Source of the DNA: CAZDML01 sp964506645
GTDB taxonomy: Bacteria > Elusimicrobiota > Elusimicrobia > 2-01-FULL-59-12
Assembly: GCA_964506645.1 (NCBI GenBank)
Contig: CAZDML010000003.1
Location: 1-51,597 of the forward strand
Direction: 5' to 3'
DNA length: 51,597 bases
In this document: positions 1 to 8,969 of the stretch, one piece after another
Layout: each line of letters starts with the position of its first letter
How positions within the stretch are numbered: position 1 is the stretch's first letter
Program-made: the position numbers and the translations under genes
Notes under the pieces: generated by a model
What the model was told of the DNA's origin: nothing
What the model saw: the letters and a program-made list of their open reading frames with translations, nothing else
Databases searched by the model: none

Positions 1-41
1 CTGAAAATCAACAATAGGGTAAAAAAACGGAGGATTCGAAA

Positions 42-1151
42 ATGCCCCGCAACATAAAGCAATTAATCTGCCTTGGTATTTTTATGACATTTTTCAGTTC
101 CAGCGCAGGGGCTTTGGATCTCGGAAAAATTGGGGTTAAGCAAGGAAAAGGCGGTGCTCAACCGTTTAATTTTGACATACCGGCAGCTGCTCAGGCGGAA
201 TCCTTTGTACATGTGTCAGGGGCGCGTCAGCTTAAAGGGATAAAGAAACTCGGAATCGTTAATTTTACGGTTGAATACACGCAGGCTAAAAAAGCAACCA
301 TCACCACACGAAACCTCGGCACGGTGGCCACGGCAACGTCCGAAGTGGAAATTCCAGAGTTGGACCCACAAGTTCTTGCTCAGATAACGGATGCGCTTTA
401 TGATCAACTGGTGGCCGACCTCCAAGGGGCTGGAATTGAAATCATTCCCTTCGAAACGCTGCAGGCCGAGAAACGCTTCAAAAAATTGAGCGGCGCACAA
501 AAAGAAAGCCCCTGGGTTACCTCCACCAAGGACGGGCGATCGATTTTTATTGGGGCCAAGGGGATGCCCATTTATTTGGACAACCCGGAACGCGCAGATT
601 TCCTAAAAGGGCTGGGTATGTCATTCGGAACAAACACCCGCATGCATGAAACCCTTTTGGCCAACGATTTGGATGGGCATCTCCTCTCCGTCAACATGGT
701 CATCGATTTCGCGGATCTGAAAACGAAAGGGTCGCTCGGATACGCCGATATCGATACCAGCTATGAACAATACATGCACGGCAGTAATACGCGGTACCGG
801 TTTATTAAGCTTGGACAGCCCGATTTAGCAACACTGACTCTCAAGCAAGGAATGTTGCCTGATATGAACCCTTATACCAATGTGAAACGAGGTCGTTGGA
901 AATTGAATTGGAAAGGCGTGTTCTCCACGGATTTCGACGTTCCGGCATGGACCCGAGAGGGAAGTTATTCGTTTCGACCTCTGATTTACTACCGCAATTG
1001 CATCAACTTGGAGTTGGCTGCCAACGCCTTGTTTATGTCTGAGCTTTACAAAGAGCGAGGCTTAACACCTCCCGAATCAGCCTCCAAGTCCTTTGTGGAA
1101 ATATATAGTGCAGACCCCGCACAGCAGAAGGGTGCGGAAGATAAAAAATAA
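42..1151 (+). CDS. Secreted protein of unknown function
   Basis: I do not recognise this 369-residue protein. It opens with a basic N-terminus and a hydrophobic stretch ending in SSSAGA, a convincing Sec signal peptide with cleavage near residue 24, so it is probably periplasmic or outer-membrane associated. A GGAGGA ribosome site seven bases ahead of the ATG fixes the start. The mature part is mixed alpha/beta in composition with no cysteine pattern and no catalytic motif I can name; the C-terminus is a charged tail (KGAEDKK). It stands alone: the next gene is a tRNA, and a strong inverted repeat follows at 1197-1238. Certain to be coding; function unknown. Confidence 0.85.
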   Translation: MPRNIKQLICLGIFMTFFSSSAGALDLGKIGVKQGKGGAQPFNFDIPAAAQAESFVHVSGARQLKGIKKLGIVNFTVEYTQAKKATITTRNLGTVATATSEVEIPELDPQVLAQITDALYDQLVADLQGAGIEIIPFETLQAEKRFKKLSGAQKESPWVTSTKDGRSIFIGAKGMPIYLDNPERADFLKGLGMSFGTNTRMHETLLANDLDGHLLSVNMVIDFADLKTKGSLGYADIDTSYEQYMHGSNTRYRFIKLGQPDLATLTLKQGMLPDMNPYTNVKRGRWKLNWKGVFSTDFDVPAWTREGSYSFRPLIYYRNCINLELAANALFMSELYKERGLTPPESASKSFVEIYSADPAQQKGAEDKK

Positions 1152-1196
1152 ATTCGGATAGAGTGGGCGGTGCTGTAAGCAGATTTTTGGAGGGGT

Positions 1197-1238
1197 GGCC
1201 GTCCCGCAGCCTCATTTTTTAAAGGATGCGGGACAGCC
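1197..1238. terminator. Inverted repeat downstream of the first gene
   Basis: GTCCCGCA pairs with TGCGGGAC across an 18-base loop that contains TTTTTT; after one C/A mismatch the stem continues with GGC/GCC. There is no T-run after the 3' arm, so a classical intrinsic terminator is uncertain, but its place between a CDS and a tRNA fits transcript ending or processing. Confidence 0.45.
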
Positions 1239-1296
1239 CCAACCCGTAAGGATCAAAGATGTTGGGACGAGTGGTTTAAGATGAGGTCCCGGTAGC

Positions 1297-1386
1297 GGAG
1301 GGATGGCTGAGCGGTCGAAAGCGAACGACTTGAAATCGTTTGTACGGGAAACCGTACCGGGGGTTCGAATCCCTCTCCCTCCGCCA
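1297..1386 (+). tRNA. tRNA-Ser (UGA)
   Basis: The acceptor stem GGAGGGA pairs with TCCCTCC, followed by discriminator G and an encoded CCA. The anticodon stem AACGA/TCGTT encloses CTTGAAA with anticodon TGA at 1331-1333. The long variable arm (TGTACGG, GAAA, CCGTACC) is the class II mark of tRNA-Ser, and the T loop is TTCGAAT. It reads UCN codons, best UCA. A TGGTTTAAG sequence at 1272-1280 could be an extended -10 promoter about 10 bases upstream of the processed 5' end. Confidence 0.97.
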
Positions 1387-1445
1387 CCGGGAATCCCTCA
1401 CCCTCCGTGTTTTTAATAGCAACTGATGATTAAAAGGACTTTGAC

Positions 1446-1619
1446 ATGCACTCTCTACACTCCATTCCCAAAGATGTCTGGATTTTTCTTGGTATTGCCG
1501 CAGCCTGTCTTTGTGGCTGGAAAATCTTTAAGCTGACCTTTAAATCGCTTGGACGAATCGTGTTGCTGGCAGTGGCGCTTTACTTGGCTTGGCGCTGGTA
1601 TCACGGGATTCACTCCTAG
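1446..1619 (+). CDS. Small membrane protein upstream of feoA
   Basis: A 57-residue ORF preceded by AAGGA at eight bases. It is dominated by two hydrophobic stretches (residues about 12-24 and 38-50) separated by a short basic segment KIFKLTFKSLGR, so it should span the membrane twice. It ends 26 bases before the likely feoA start and lies in the same direction, which suggests co-transcription with feoAB. Small membrane partners of Feo (FeoC-like or other) vary widely; I see no diagnostic motif, so a role in iron uptake is only inferred from position. Confidence 0.6.
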   Translation: MHSLHSIPKDVWIFLGIAAACLCGWKIFKLTFKSLGRIVLLAVALYLAWRWYHGIHS

Positions 1620-1645
1620 AAATAGAAACGTTTGCAATCAACCCT

Positions 1646-1882
1646 GTGAAAGCACTCTCCGTATTGCCACCTGGAAGCAAAGCCGTCATCGACCACTTGG
1701 AAACTCCCGATGAGGTAAGTCTAAAGCTTATGGAATTGGGTGTCTGCCCAGGGGAGACCGTTCAATTTTTACGCCAAGCCCCTTTCGGAGGTCCCATAGA
1801 AATTGAGCTTATGGGCTATCGTCTCTGTATTCGTGCTTCTGATGCAGCGAAAATCTTTTGCCAGGAGGTTCCCACCCCATGA
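1646..1882 (+). CDS. feoA: Ferrous iron transport protein A (FeoA)
   Basis: FeoA is a small cytoplasmic SH3-like protein that works with the FeoB iron channel. The sequence shows the family pattern: a G-S/K turn near the start, LMELGVCPGE, a PFGGPIEIELMGYRLCIR strand pair and a DAAKI end. I chose the GTG that gives 78 residues (MKALSVLPPG...), the usual FeoA length; an in-frame TTG 57 bases upstream overlaps the preceding small gene. No clear Shine-Dalgarno precedes the GTG, so translation may depend on the upstream gene. Its TGA overlaps the feoB ATG (ATGA), the usual sign of coupled translation. Confidence 0.88.
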   Translation: MKALSVLPPGSKAVIDHLETPDEVSLKLMELGVCPGETVQFLRQAPFGGPIEIELMGYRLCIRASDAAKIFCQEVPTP

Positions 1883-3744
1883 CTGAACTCCAGGTCCGTC
1901 GTCGTCTTACACTGGCAATTGGGGGAAATCCGAATTCGGGGAAGACCACTCTGTTTAATCGTCTTACGGGTCTCCAGCAAAAGGTGGGAAACTATGCTGG
2001 CGTTACCGTCGAAAAAAAGGTTGGTTTTTTACAAACGACTCACACGGATGTTGAACTGATTGATTTGCCGGGCACGTATGGACTAACGCCTCGTTCGGAG
2101 GAAGAGAGAGTTGCTGCCGAAGTGTTGTTAGGGCTTACTCACGAAGTCGAGCGTCCAGAAGGCGTCCTCTGCGTGGTCGATAGTACGGTGCTTGAAAAAA
2201 GTCTTTACCTGGTTCTCCAAATTCTGGAGATGAGGCTTCCCGCCGCAGTGCTTCTGAATATGAGCGATGAGCTCGTGTTGCGCGGAGCAACCATTGATGT
2301 GGATAAACTCAGCCAGGTTCTCGGTGTTCCGGTCCTGCTTTTATCCGCAACTAAAGATGCTCGTTTTGACGCTTTGGAAACCTTGATTGATTCGTGGACC
2401 GTGTCTGCGCCGAAGTCTGCCGGGGGACGTCTTCCCGTGATTCCCAGCGTAGAGGCGGTGGCTGCACTGCGTCAGAAAGCACGAGACCTTGCGCGTCAGG
2501 TGGTACTTCAACCGCCTCGCCCGCACCCTGCAGATCGCTTGGATGCGATTGTCATGCACCGCATTTGGGGTCCATTGCTTTTTGCTGTGGTGGTGCTCCT
2601 GGTCTTTCAGGCCATTTTTTCCTGGGCCCAACCCCCGATGGATGCGATTGATGGAGGATTCGCTCTCTTGTCCGAATGGGTCCACCGAACCTTACCCCCG
2701 GGTTTTTGGAACAGTCTTTTGGCCGATGGGATTCTTGCGGGCGTGGGATCGGTGGTGGTGTTTCTCCCGCAAATCCTGATTGTCTTTTTCTGTATTGCCA
2801 TTCTGGAAAACGTTGGTTATCTCCCGCGTGCGGCACTCGTCATGGATCGATTTTTATGTGCGATGGGACTTCAGGGTAAATCCTTTCTGCCTTTAATTAG
2901 TTCGTATGCCTGCGCCATTCCCGGCATCATGGCGACCCGAACCATTGAAAATAAGCGCGATCGTCTTGCGACCATTTTTGTCGCTCCCTTTATGACGTGC
3001 AGCGCGCGCTTGCCGGTGTATGCGCTTTTTATCAGTGCGTTTATTCCAGATGCTCCTGTGTTGGGAAATGTCTTTCGCTTACGGGCCGCAACGCTGCTGG
3101 GATTATACGTTCTCGGTTTTGTGGCGGCGCTCGTGACCGCTCTAGGCTTGAAAAGTTCGATCCTCAAGTCGAAGGGGCAGCCTTTCTATTTAGAAATTCC
3201 TCCCTATCGCATCCCTGCGTTTAAAACGGTATTTCTTCTGATGTGGGAACGGGCGAAAGTATTTCTTCAGCAGGCAGGCACGGTGATTCTGGCGGTCAAT
3301 ATCCTGTTATGGTTCTTGGTCAGTTTCCCGCGAAGTCCGGCTCCGGATGCCGTTGCGAAGTCGTATGCCGGTCAGATCGGCCACTGGATGGAGCCGGCCA
3401 TTCGCCCTCTCGGCTTTAATTGGAAGATCGGGGTGGGACTGCTATCTGCGCAGGCGGCGCGTGAAGTGATGATTAGTTCACTCGCGACGATTTACCGGGT
3501 GGATGTCCAGGAGGATAAAAACGCCAGTCTTCAAAGTGCCTTGCGTAAGGATATGACGCCGCTGGCGGCCGTCTCCCTGCTTGTTTTCTTTGCGTTTGCC
3601 ATGCAGTGCACCTCCACGCTAGCCGTCGCGTACCGGGAAACGCGGCGTTGGGAAATCCCTGTTTTCATGTTTATTTATATGAACTGCGTGGCGTACGGAA
3701 GTTCCTATGCGGTGTATCAGATCGGGCAGAAATTAGGATTCTAA
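1879..3744 (+). CDS. feoB: Ferrous iron transport protein B (FeoB)
   Basis: Inner-membrane Fe(II) transporter with a cytosolic GTPase domain. G motifs are visible: GNPNSGKT (residues 16-23), AGVTVEKK, DLPGTYGL, NMSD and SATK. The membrane part carries the two hallmark Gate regions, YACAIPGIMATRTI and PFMTCSARLPVY, and the later LSAQAAREVMISSL segment. At 621 residues it is shorter than many FeoB proteins (about 700-770), mainly through a compact linker and C-terminus; all core parts remain. AGGAGG lies ten bases before the chosen ATG; an upstream in-frame TTG would add seven residues without a ribosome site. It converges on the minus-strand SRPBCC gene with 18 bases between stops. Confidence 0.96.
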   Translation: MTELQVRRRLTLAIGGNPNSGKTTLFNRLTGLQQKVGNYAGVTVEKKVGFLQTTHTDVELIDLPGTYGLTPRSEEERVAAEVLLGLTHEVERPEGVLCVVDSTVLEKSLYLVLQILEMRLPAAVLLNMSDELVLRGATIDVDKLSQVLGVPVLLLSATKDARFDALETLIDSWTVSAPKSAGGRLPVIPSVEAVAALRQKARDLARQVVLQPPRPHPADRLDAIVMHRIWGPLLFAVVVLLVFQAIFSWAQPPMDAIDGGFALLSEWVHRTLPPGFWNSLLADGILAGVGSVVVFLPQILIVFFCIAILENVGYLPRAALVMDRFLCAMGLQGKSFLPLISSYACAIPGIMATRTIENKRDRLATIFVAPFMTCSARLPVYALFISAFIPDAPVLGNVFRLRAATLLGLYVLGFVAALVTALGLKSSILKSKGQPFYLEIPPYRIPAFKTVFLLMWERAKVFLQQAGTVILAVNILLWFLVSFPRSPAPDAVAKSYAGQIGHWMEPAIRPLGFNWKIGVGLLSAQAAREVMISSLATIYRVDVQEDKNASLQSALRKDMTPLAAVSLLVFFAFAMQCTSTLAVAYRETRRWEIPVFMFIYMNCVAYGSSYAVYQIGQKLGF

Positions 3745-3762
3745 AAATAAAAGTGGGTTAGA

Positions 3763-4716
3763 TCATTTTTTCAGAGTGTTTTCCAACAGAGCTTCCAGTT
3801 TATCGAACGAACCAGTCCATCCCAGCGTCATCCCTCCCCGTTCCTTTATAAACGCCGCTAATTCTTCTGCCGTCACCTTTCCGTATGTTTCCCAGCGGAC
3901 CGTCACTCGCGTTTGATCAGGGCCTTCTTCTGCCAAAGTGACAGTGGTGAGCATGGTTTCGGGCCAGGTAGGGGCCATGGGGTGGCGAGAAATTTTCTCG
4001 TCCTTGTCGCGGAATTGCTGCGTGTACACAATCCGGTCAGGTCGGTGCAATTCTTGATAGCTGACACTGCCGTACATCGTCATTTTTCCGTTGCTCATCT
4101 CGTAGAACGAGGTTCCGCCGACCCGCAGTTCTTCGCGGATAAATCGCATCGTAAACCCTGTCGGTGGCAACCACTGCGTGAAATGAGCCGGATCGGTCCA
4201 CATCGTATAAACCGTGTCCCGTGGCGCTTGAAAAGAGCGATTGATCTCGAAAACGTCCTTGTTGGATGTTTTCTTTTCTAGATATTCTGCAAAGCGGTCC
4301 CAGGTGGAATCACCGCTCGCCTTCTTAATAAATCCTCGGCTTTGTTCCGCCGCCTCGGGGGTTGAGACGNNNNNNNNNNTCATGTCCATGTTCGTTTTGC
4401 CGTTTACGTCGGAGAACCCCACGGTTACGCGAAAGAGCGGCTTACGTTCGTCATTACCGCCATGGTCGTAGACGAGTCGGGAATAGGGGTCGACTTCCAG
4501 GAATAGGGTTTTATTGAGGTATTCCACTTTGTTCGGGCCGTGCATGGTGTAGTGCCAATGGCCGCCGGGCCGCAGGTCTTTGCTGTGCGTGGTAATAGTA
4601 AAGCCGCGAGGCCCCCACCAGTGAGCCGCTTGTTCGGGATCGGTCCAGGCGTCCCAGACCGTTTTAACCGGCGCATCATAGAGGCGTGTGAGATGGATTT
4701 TGTTGGATGGGGACAT
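3763..4716 (-). CDS. Tandem SRPBCC (AHSA1-like) domain protein
   Basis: Two successive AHSA1-type SRPBCC domains, each with the family pattern of a vWDAWTDPE/YTMWTDP helix followed by WWGPxGFT or WLPPTGFT and late strand V-x-V-x-WE. The first covers about residues 1-155, the second 156-317. SRPBCC folds bind hydrophobic ligands; most AHSA1-like bacterial proteins have no proven function. Usual members are a single domain of about 150 residues, so this is a fused duplication. Ten Ns (4370-4379) interrupt domain one; the reading frame continues and four unknown residues fit the alignment. Last gene of the cysD operon; its ATG overlaps the stop of the oxidase (TAATG). Confidence 0.9.
   Translation of the reverse strand: MSPSNKIHLTRLYDAPVKTVWDAWTDPEQAAHWWGPRGFTITTHSKDLRPGGHWHYTMHGPNKVEYLNKTLFLEVDPYSRLVYDHGGNDERKPLFRVTVGFSDVNGKTNMDMXXXXVSTPEAAEQSRGFIKKASGDSTWDRFAEYLEKKTSNKDVFEINRSFQAPRDTVYTMWTDPAHFTQWLPPTGFTMRFIREELRVGGTSFYEMSNGKMTMYGSVSYQELHRPDRIVYTQQFRDKDEKISRHPMAPTWPETMLTTVTLAEEGPDQTRVTVRWETYGKVTAEELAAFIKERGGMTLGWTGSFDKLEALLENTLKK
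4370..4379. other. Assembly gap (10 N)
   Basis: Exactly ten Ns inside the first SRPBCC domain. A second run of the same length lies at 10249-10258, which suggests a fixed placeholder rather than a measured gap size. Confidence 0.95.
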
Positions 4717-6125
4717 TAGAACATCTTTCCCGGGTTTAAGATGTTGTTCGGATCGAGCATGCGTTTAATGCCTTGCATGATGGCGATCTGACCCGGTCCG
4801 ACAAATTCTTTTAAATATTCCTTTTTGGCGAGTCCAATCCCATGTTCGCCGGAAATCATTCCGCCTCGTTTGCGCGCATCTTCATGAATTCGATTGCGCA
4901 AGACGGGGTAGAGCGCGTCCCACTCTTTTTTCGCTTCAAAGTCCGGTTTCCCGTTTACAAAGCCCACCCGCATAATGTGCGAGTGCACATTCCCATCGCC
5001 CGCATGACCGTAGGTCGGCAGCCAGGCGCCAAATTCCCGCTCGATGGCGTGTACGGCTTCCACGTGGCCGGCGATTTCGGACCGCGGCACGACAATATCC
5101 AGAATTTCCATGCACCAGGGTTTGAGCGCGTCGTACATATGGCTGCGGAATTCGAGAATTTCTTTTTGTTTGGCTGGGGTATCCGCCAAGAGAATCTCGC
5201 CCGCATGAAAGTGCTCGCAGATGGAGGCCATCTCGGTCATTTGCGCTTCGATATCTTCTGTGCCGGATGTTTCCAGAATAATTAAGAGATAGGCCTGCGC
5301 GTCTTTGCAGGGCCAGGTCCGGTGGAGCTGCCGTTCGGTAAGCGCCACGCTGTCGGCTTCCATAAATTCAATCGCGAGCGGCTGCAGGTCGCGCCGGATA
5401 ATCTCCGGGACTGTATGGATGGCATCGGCGATGGTGCTGTAGGGTACGATCATCGTGGCGGTTTGCCGCGGCTTGGGGAGCAGCGCGATGGTGGCCTTGG
5501 TAAAGATCCCTAACAGGCCCTCGGATCCCACAAAGAGATGAAGCAAGTTGAGCCCCGTGCTGTTCTTAACGAGCTTCCCGCCGATTTGAAGAATCTCCCC
5601 GCTGGGAAGTACGACTTCTACCCCGCGCAAGAACTGCCGCATCGTGCCGTATTTGACGGTCCGCGATCCACCGGCGTTGGTCGCAATGGTTCCGCCGATC
5701 ATGGCGGTTTCATCGCCGGGATGCGGGGGGAAGAACAGCCCGTCTTTTTCGATGACCTTATAAAGGTCGCAGAGGCGAACCCCCGTTTCTGCGGTGACCA
5801 TCAGATTTTCGCGGTCGACTTCGATGACACGGTTGAAGTGATCCATCAAAAGCACGATGCCGTTTGCGGTTGGCACACAGCCGCCGCAAAGGCCTGTGCC
5901 ACCGCCGCGGGCGGTCACAGGAATCTGGTGTTGGTTGGCGAGTTTTAAAATTTTAGAAACGGCTTCGGTAGTTTTAGGGCGTACCGCAACACGGGGTGTT
6001 TGGCGAGCCTGGGGAAGAGGGAATTCATCACCGGCATAGGCTTCCAGTTGATCCTTGTCCTCAATGACGTCCGCCGCGCCTACAATGGCGATGAGATCGT
6101 TGATCCAAGGTGCAGGAGCGGTCAT
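4716..6125 (-). CDS. FAD-linked oxidase (GlcD/D-lactate dehydrogenase family)
   Basis: A 469-residue flavoprotein of the FAD-binding PCMH type with a GlcD-like C-terminal domain. FAD-binding signatures are ARGGGTGLCGG near residue 75, HPGDETAMIGGTIATNAGG near 140 and VGSEGLLGI near 205. The C-terminal domain carries YGHAGDGNVH and the closing ISGEHGIG. Such enzymes oxidise 2-hydroxy acids (glycolate, D-lactate, D-2-hydroxyglutarate) and pass electrons to quinone or a partner Fe-S protein. No GlcE/GlcF genes lie nearby, so the single-subunit D-lactate-type is more likely than three-part glycolate oxidase. Start overlaps the adh stop by four bases (ATGA). Confidence 0.92.
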   Translation of the reverse strand: MTAPAPWINDLIAIVGAADVIEDKDQLEAYAGDEFPLPQARQTPRVAVRPKTTEAVSKILKLANQHQIPVTARGGGTGLCGGCVPTANGIVLLMDHFNRVIEVDRENLMVTAETGVRLCDLYKVIEKDGLFFPPHPGDETAMIGGTIATNAGGSRTVKYGTMRQFLRGVEVVLPSGEILQIGGKLVKNSTGLNLLHLFVGSEGLLGIFTKATIALLPKPRQTATMIVPYSTIADAIHTVPEIIRRDLQPLAIEFMEADSVALTERQLHRTWPCKDAQAYLLIILETSGTEDIEAQMTEMASICEHFHAGEILLADTPAKQKEILEFRSHMYDALKPWCMEILDIVVPRSEIAGHVEAVHAIEREFGAWLPTYGHAGDGNVHSHIMRVGFVNGKPDFEAKKEWDALYPVLRNRIHEDARKRGGMISGEHGIGLAKKEYLKEFVGPGQIAIMQGIKRMLDPNNILNPGKMF

Positions 6126-7162
6126 AGGGTGGATGTGTCAATGACGAAACGGTAGCGGACATCGCTTTTGAGTGTGCGTTCGTAGGCGTCGTTGATCTTG
6201 GAGGCGGGGATGACTTCCACATCAGCGAGCACGTTGTTCTTGGCGCAGAAATCGAGCATTTCCTGGGTTTCGCGGATGCCGCCGATGAGCGACCCTGCGA
6301 GGCGGCGGCGCCGCATGATCAAATCAAACACGTCCAGATCGAGCGGATCCGGGGACGCGCCGACCATGACCATCGTCCCATCGACTTTGAGGCATTCGAG
6401 GTAAGGCGTCAGCGGGACCTTGGCGGAAACTGTGTTCAAAATAAGATCAAATTTTTCTTTTTGTGCTGCCATCGCCTCTGTGTCTTTCGAATGTACGACA
6501 TACTTGGCGCCCAGACGGCGCGCATCTGTGGCTTTGGTAGGCGACGTGCTAAACACGGTGACTTCCGCTCCGAGTGCAGAGGCGAATTTAACACCCATAT
6601 GTCCAAGCCCGCCCAGTCCTACGATGGCAACTTTATGGGTACGGCCAATTTTCCAATACTTGAGCGGCGAGTAGGTCGTAATGCCTGCGCAAAGCAGCGG
6701 CGCTACACGTTCCAGCGGCAGCGTCGGTGGAATGCGCAACACATATTTTTCATCCACCACGATCTGGGAGGAGTAGCCGCCCATCGTTTGGGTTTTTCCA
6801 TTTTTTTCCAGGCTGTTGTAGGTGAACGAGATGGGGCCATCGCAGAATTGTTCTTCGCCCGCTTTGCAGTTGGCGCAGGTTCGGCAAGAATCCACAAAGC
6901 AGCCAACTCCTGCGGAATCGCCTTGTTTGAAACGTTTCACGGCACTGCCGACGCGGCTCACGCGTCCGGCGATTTCGTGCCCGGGCACCATCGGAAAAGT
7001 GCTCTCACGCCATTCGTTACGGGCTTGGTGTATATCGGAGTGACAGATCCCGCAGTAGAGGATATCGATGACAACATCATGGTCGCCGGGTTCACGGCGA
7101 TCGAAGCGGTAGGGTTCTAGCGGAGCGCCGGCACGGAGCGCGGCATAACTTTTAACCTGCAT
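6122..7162 (-). CDS. Zinc-dependent NAD(P) alcohol dehydrogenase (YahK/CAD type)
   Basis: A 346-residue medium-chain dehydrogenase of the cinnamyl-alcohol/YahK aldehyde reductase group. Catalytic-zinc ligands are in CGICHSD (Cys near 38) and GHE; the structural zinc loop is CRTCANCKAGEEQFC. The Rossmann motif GLGGLGHMGVKFA follows, with STSPTKA afterwards as in NADPH-using members. I start at the ATG preceded by GGAGG on the minus strand; the open frame runs further upstream, but that region is the 3' end of cysN/C in another frame. Likely reduces aldehydes. Thirteen bases after cysN/C, so part of the same operon. Confidence 0.94.
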   Translation of the reverse strand: MQVKSYAALRAGAPLEPYRFDRREPGDHDVVIDILYCGICHSDIHQARNEWRESTFPMVPGHEIAGRVSRVGSAVKRFKQGDSAGVGCFVDSCRTCANCKAGEEQFCDGPISFTYNSLEKNGKTQTMGGYSSQIVVDEKYVLRIPPTLPLERVAPLLCAGITTYSPLKYWKIGRTHKVAIVGLGGLGHMGVKFASALGAEVTVFSTSPTKATDARRLGAKYVVHSKDTEAMAAQKEKFDLILNTVSAKVPLTPYLECLKVDGTMVMVGASPDPLDLDVFDLIMRRRRLAGSLIGGIRETQEMLDFCAKNNVLADVEVIPASKINDAYERTLKSDVRYRFVIDTSTL

Positions 7163-7175
7163 GGAGCCTCCGGAC

Positions 7176-8969
7176 TTAGAGAGGAGATTGCGTAATCTTG
7201 AATTTGGACAAAACGTCTGAGATCTGGCGGATGACTTCGTCCTCTGATTCGCGGCCGTGCAGATGAATGTCGCCGGAGCGCAGTTTCTTGTCGCCAGGTT
7301 CAATTTCAATCGCGATAACCGGAAAGTCTGGAACCAGGGCCTGCACGGCCGCCACATCGGCCAGGCCGATGGCGTTGGTGGTGGAGACGACAAGTTGTCC
7401 GGCTTCCAGAAGGATATGTGCGACTTCGGCAAAGCGGCGAACCAGTTCCTGTTGGGTCGATTCCACCCAGACGAGATCGGCATCGACGCCGATGAGAATG
7501 TTGGATCCATCGAGCATATAGGCGTTCAAGCCCTTATCGAAGAGGGCTTTTTCCACGGCACGCGCGTACTTGTGTTTCCCGACCCCGTGTTTGCCGAGGA
7601 ACATCAGCAGCGCGGGCTTGTGTCCAAAGCGTTCGGCGCGGGATTCCTGCGATACGCCGCCAGGAATCCAGTGGAAGTCGCGGAGCTGTGCCTGGGCGCG
7701 TAAATTTTCCTGATGGTCTTTTTCGGCGCTCGTGATAATACCGCCGCCGGCGATGTCGTAGCCGTCGACCAGCACAAAACGTCCGGTGGCTTCGCCTTCA
7801 GCAATCGAGTCAAACGCGATCGGCTGGCGCGATTCGAGGACAACGTCCGCCACGTCGTGGCGCCCGACCTCTTTTTTATCGAGCGTGCTGCCGGCTTCGG
7901 AGGCATCGATGACTTTGTTGATCTTGTGCAGGCGGACCGGCTGAGCCTGGGTGTGGATCTTCAGTTTGTAGTCCCGCCCGGCCACGAGCGGTTTCTTGCC
8001 GAGCCAAATGAGGTTTGCCCGGAAGCGGGTGCTGACCAGGGGCGGTGTTGACTCGTGGCTCATAATTTCGCCGCGGGTGACAAAAATTTCTTCACTCAAG
8101 GTAAAGCCCGTCGACCATCCTGACTCGATCTCGCTGCGTGAGGGCGCGTTAAAGGCTTCAATGCTTTTGATCGTGCTCGTTTTTCCAGAAGGAAGGAAAA
8201 CAACTTTGTCTCCGACCTTGGCTTTGCCGGATTCGATGCGGCCGGCGATGATGCGGCGGTCGTCGCCCTGGCTAACAAATTTGTAGACCGCCTGCACCGG
8301 CATACGCAGCGAGCGGTCGCTTTTTGGCGGCGCTTTGGTAAAGGCGTCAAGCGATTCAAGCAAGGTCGGACCCTTGTACCAGGTCATTTTCTCGCTGCGG
8401 ATCGCGAGGTTTTCGCCGTTCACGGCGCTCACCGGAATAAATTGTTGGGGTGTGACAGAGCCGATCGATTTTAAAAATGATGTGAACTCATTTTTAATTT
8501 GATTGAAATGATCTTCACTGTACTTGGCGAGATCCATCTTGTTGACGCAGACAATCACTTGCTTGATGCCCAGCATGGAGAGGATGTAGCCGTGGCGGCG
8601 GCTGTTTTCACGCACGCCTTCTTTGGCGTCAATGACCAGCGTCGCGGCCTCGGCACGGGCCGCGCCGGAGATCATGTTCTTGAGAAATTCGATATGTCCT
8701 GGCGCGTCGATGATGATGTAATCGCGTTTTTTTGTTTTGAAGAATGAGCGTGCAGTGTCGATGGTAATGCCCTGGTCCTGCTCATCGCTTAAGGCATCGA
8801 GAAGGAAGGCGTATTCAAAAGGTTTTCCTGTACGCTGACATTCTTTGCGAACGGCTTCGAGCTTTCCTTCTGGGAGTGACCCCGTATCGGCCAAAAGCCG
8901 GCCCAATACCGTACTTTTCCCATGATCGACGTGCCCCACGATGACGATGTTCATTTGTTCGCGGGCCAT
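7176..8969 (-). CDS. cysN: Sulfate adenylyltransferase large subunit with degenerate APS-kinase-like domain
   Basis: The N-terminal part is CysN, an EF-Tu-like GTPase that drives ATP sulfurylase: GHVDHGKS (residues 12-19), GITIDTARSFF, DAPGH and NKMDL are all present, followed by beta-barrel domains II and III up to about residue 430. From about residue 452 there is an APS-kinase (CysC)-like domain as in bifunctional CysNC/NodQ, but its P-loop reads GKHGVGKH (459-466) instead of the usual GxxGxGKS/T, and the DGDN motif is DGSN. ATP binding is therefore doubtful. Its start shares one base with the cysD stop (TAATG). No PAPS reductase or sulfite reductase is in the window. Confidence 0.93.
   Translation of the reverse strand: MAREQMNIVIVGHVDHGKSTVLGRLLADTGSLPEGKLEAVRKECQRTGKPFEYAFLLDALSDEQDQGITIDTARSFFKTKKRDYIIIDAPGHIEFLKNMISGAARAEAATLVIDAKEGVRENSRRHGYILSMLGIKQVIVCVNKMDLAKYSEDHFNQIKNEFTSFLKSIGSVTPQQFIPVSAVNGENLAIRSEKMTWYKGPTLLESLDAFTKAPPKSDRSLRMPVQAVYKFVSQGDDRRIIAGRIESGKAKVGDKVVFLPSGKTSTIKSIEAFNAPSRSEIESGWSTGFTLSEEIFVTRGEIMSHESTPPLVSTRFRANLIWLGKKPLVAGRDYKLKIHTQAQPVRLHKINKVIDASEAGSTLDKKEVGRHDVADVVLESRQPIAFDSIAEGEATGRFVLVDGYDIAGGGIITSAEKDHQENLRAQAQLRDFHWIPGGVSQESRAERFGHKPALLMFLGKHGVGKHKYARAVEKALFDKGLNAYMLDGSNILIGVDADLVWVESTQQELVRRFAEVAHILLEAGQLVVSTTNAIGLADVAAVQALVPDFPVIAIEIEPGDKKLRSGDIHLHGRESEDEVIRQISDVLSKFKITQSPL

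Noticed and set aside
6461..7120. A 219-codon plus-strand open frame opposite the alcohol dehydrogenase
   Set aside because: It is the mirror of a clear zinc dehydrogenase gene; composition is arginine/glycine-rich with no family likeness.
7163..7510. N-terminal extension of the alcohol dehydrogenase
   Set aside because: This stretch codes for the end of cysN/C in a different frame; the real start has GGAGG and begins the dehydrogenase fold.
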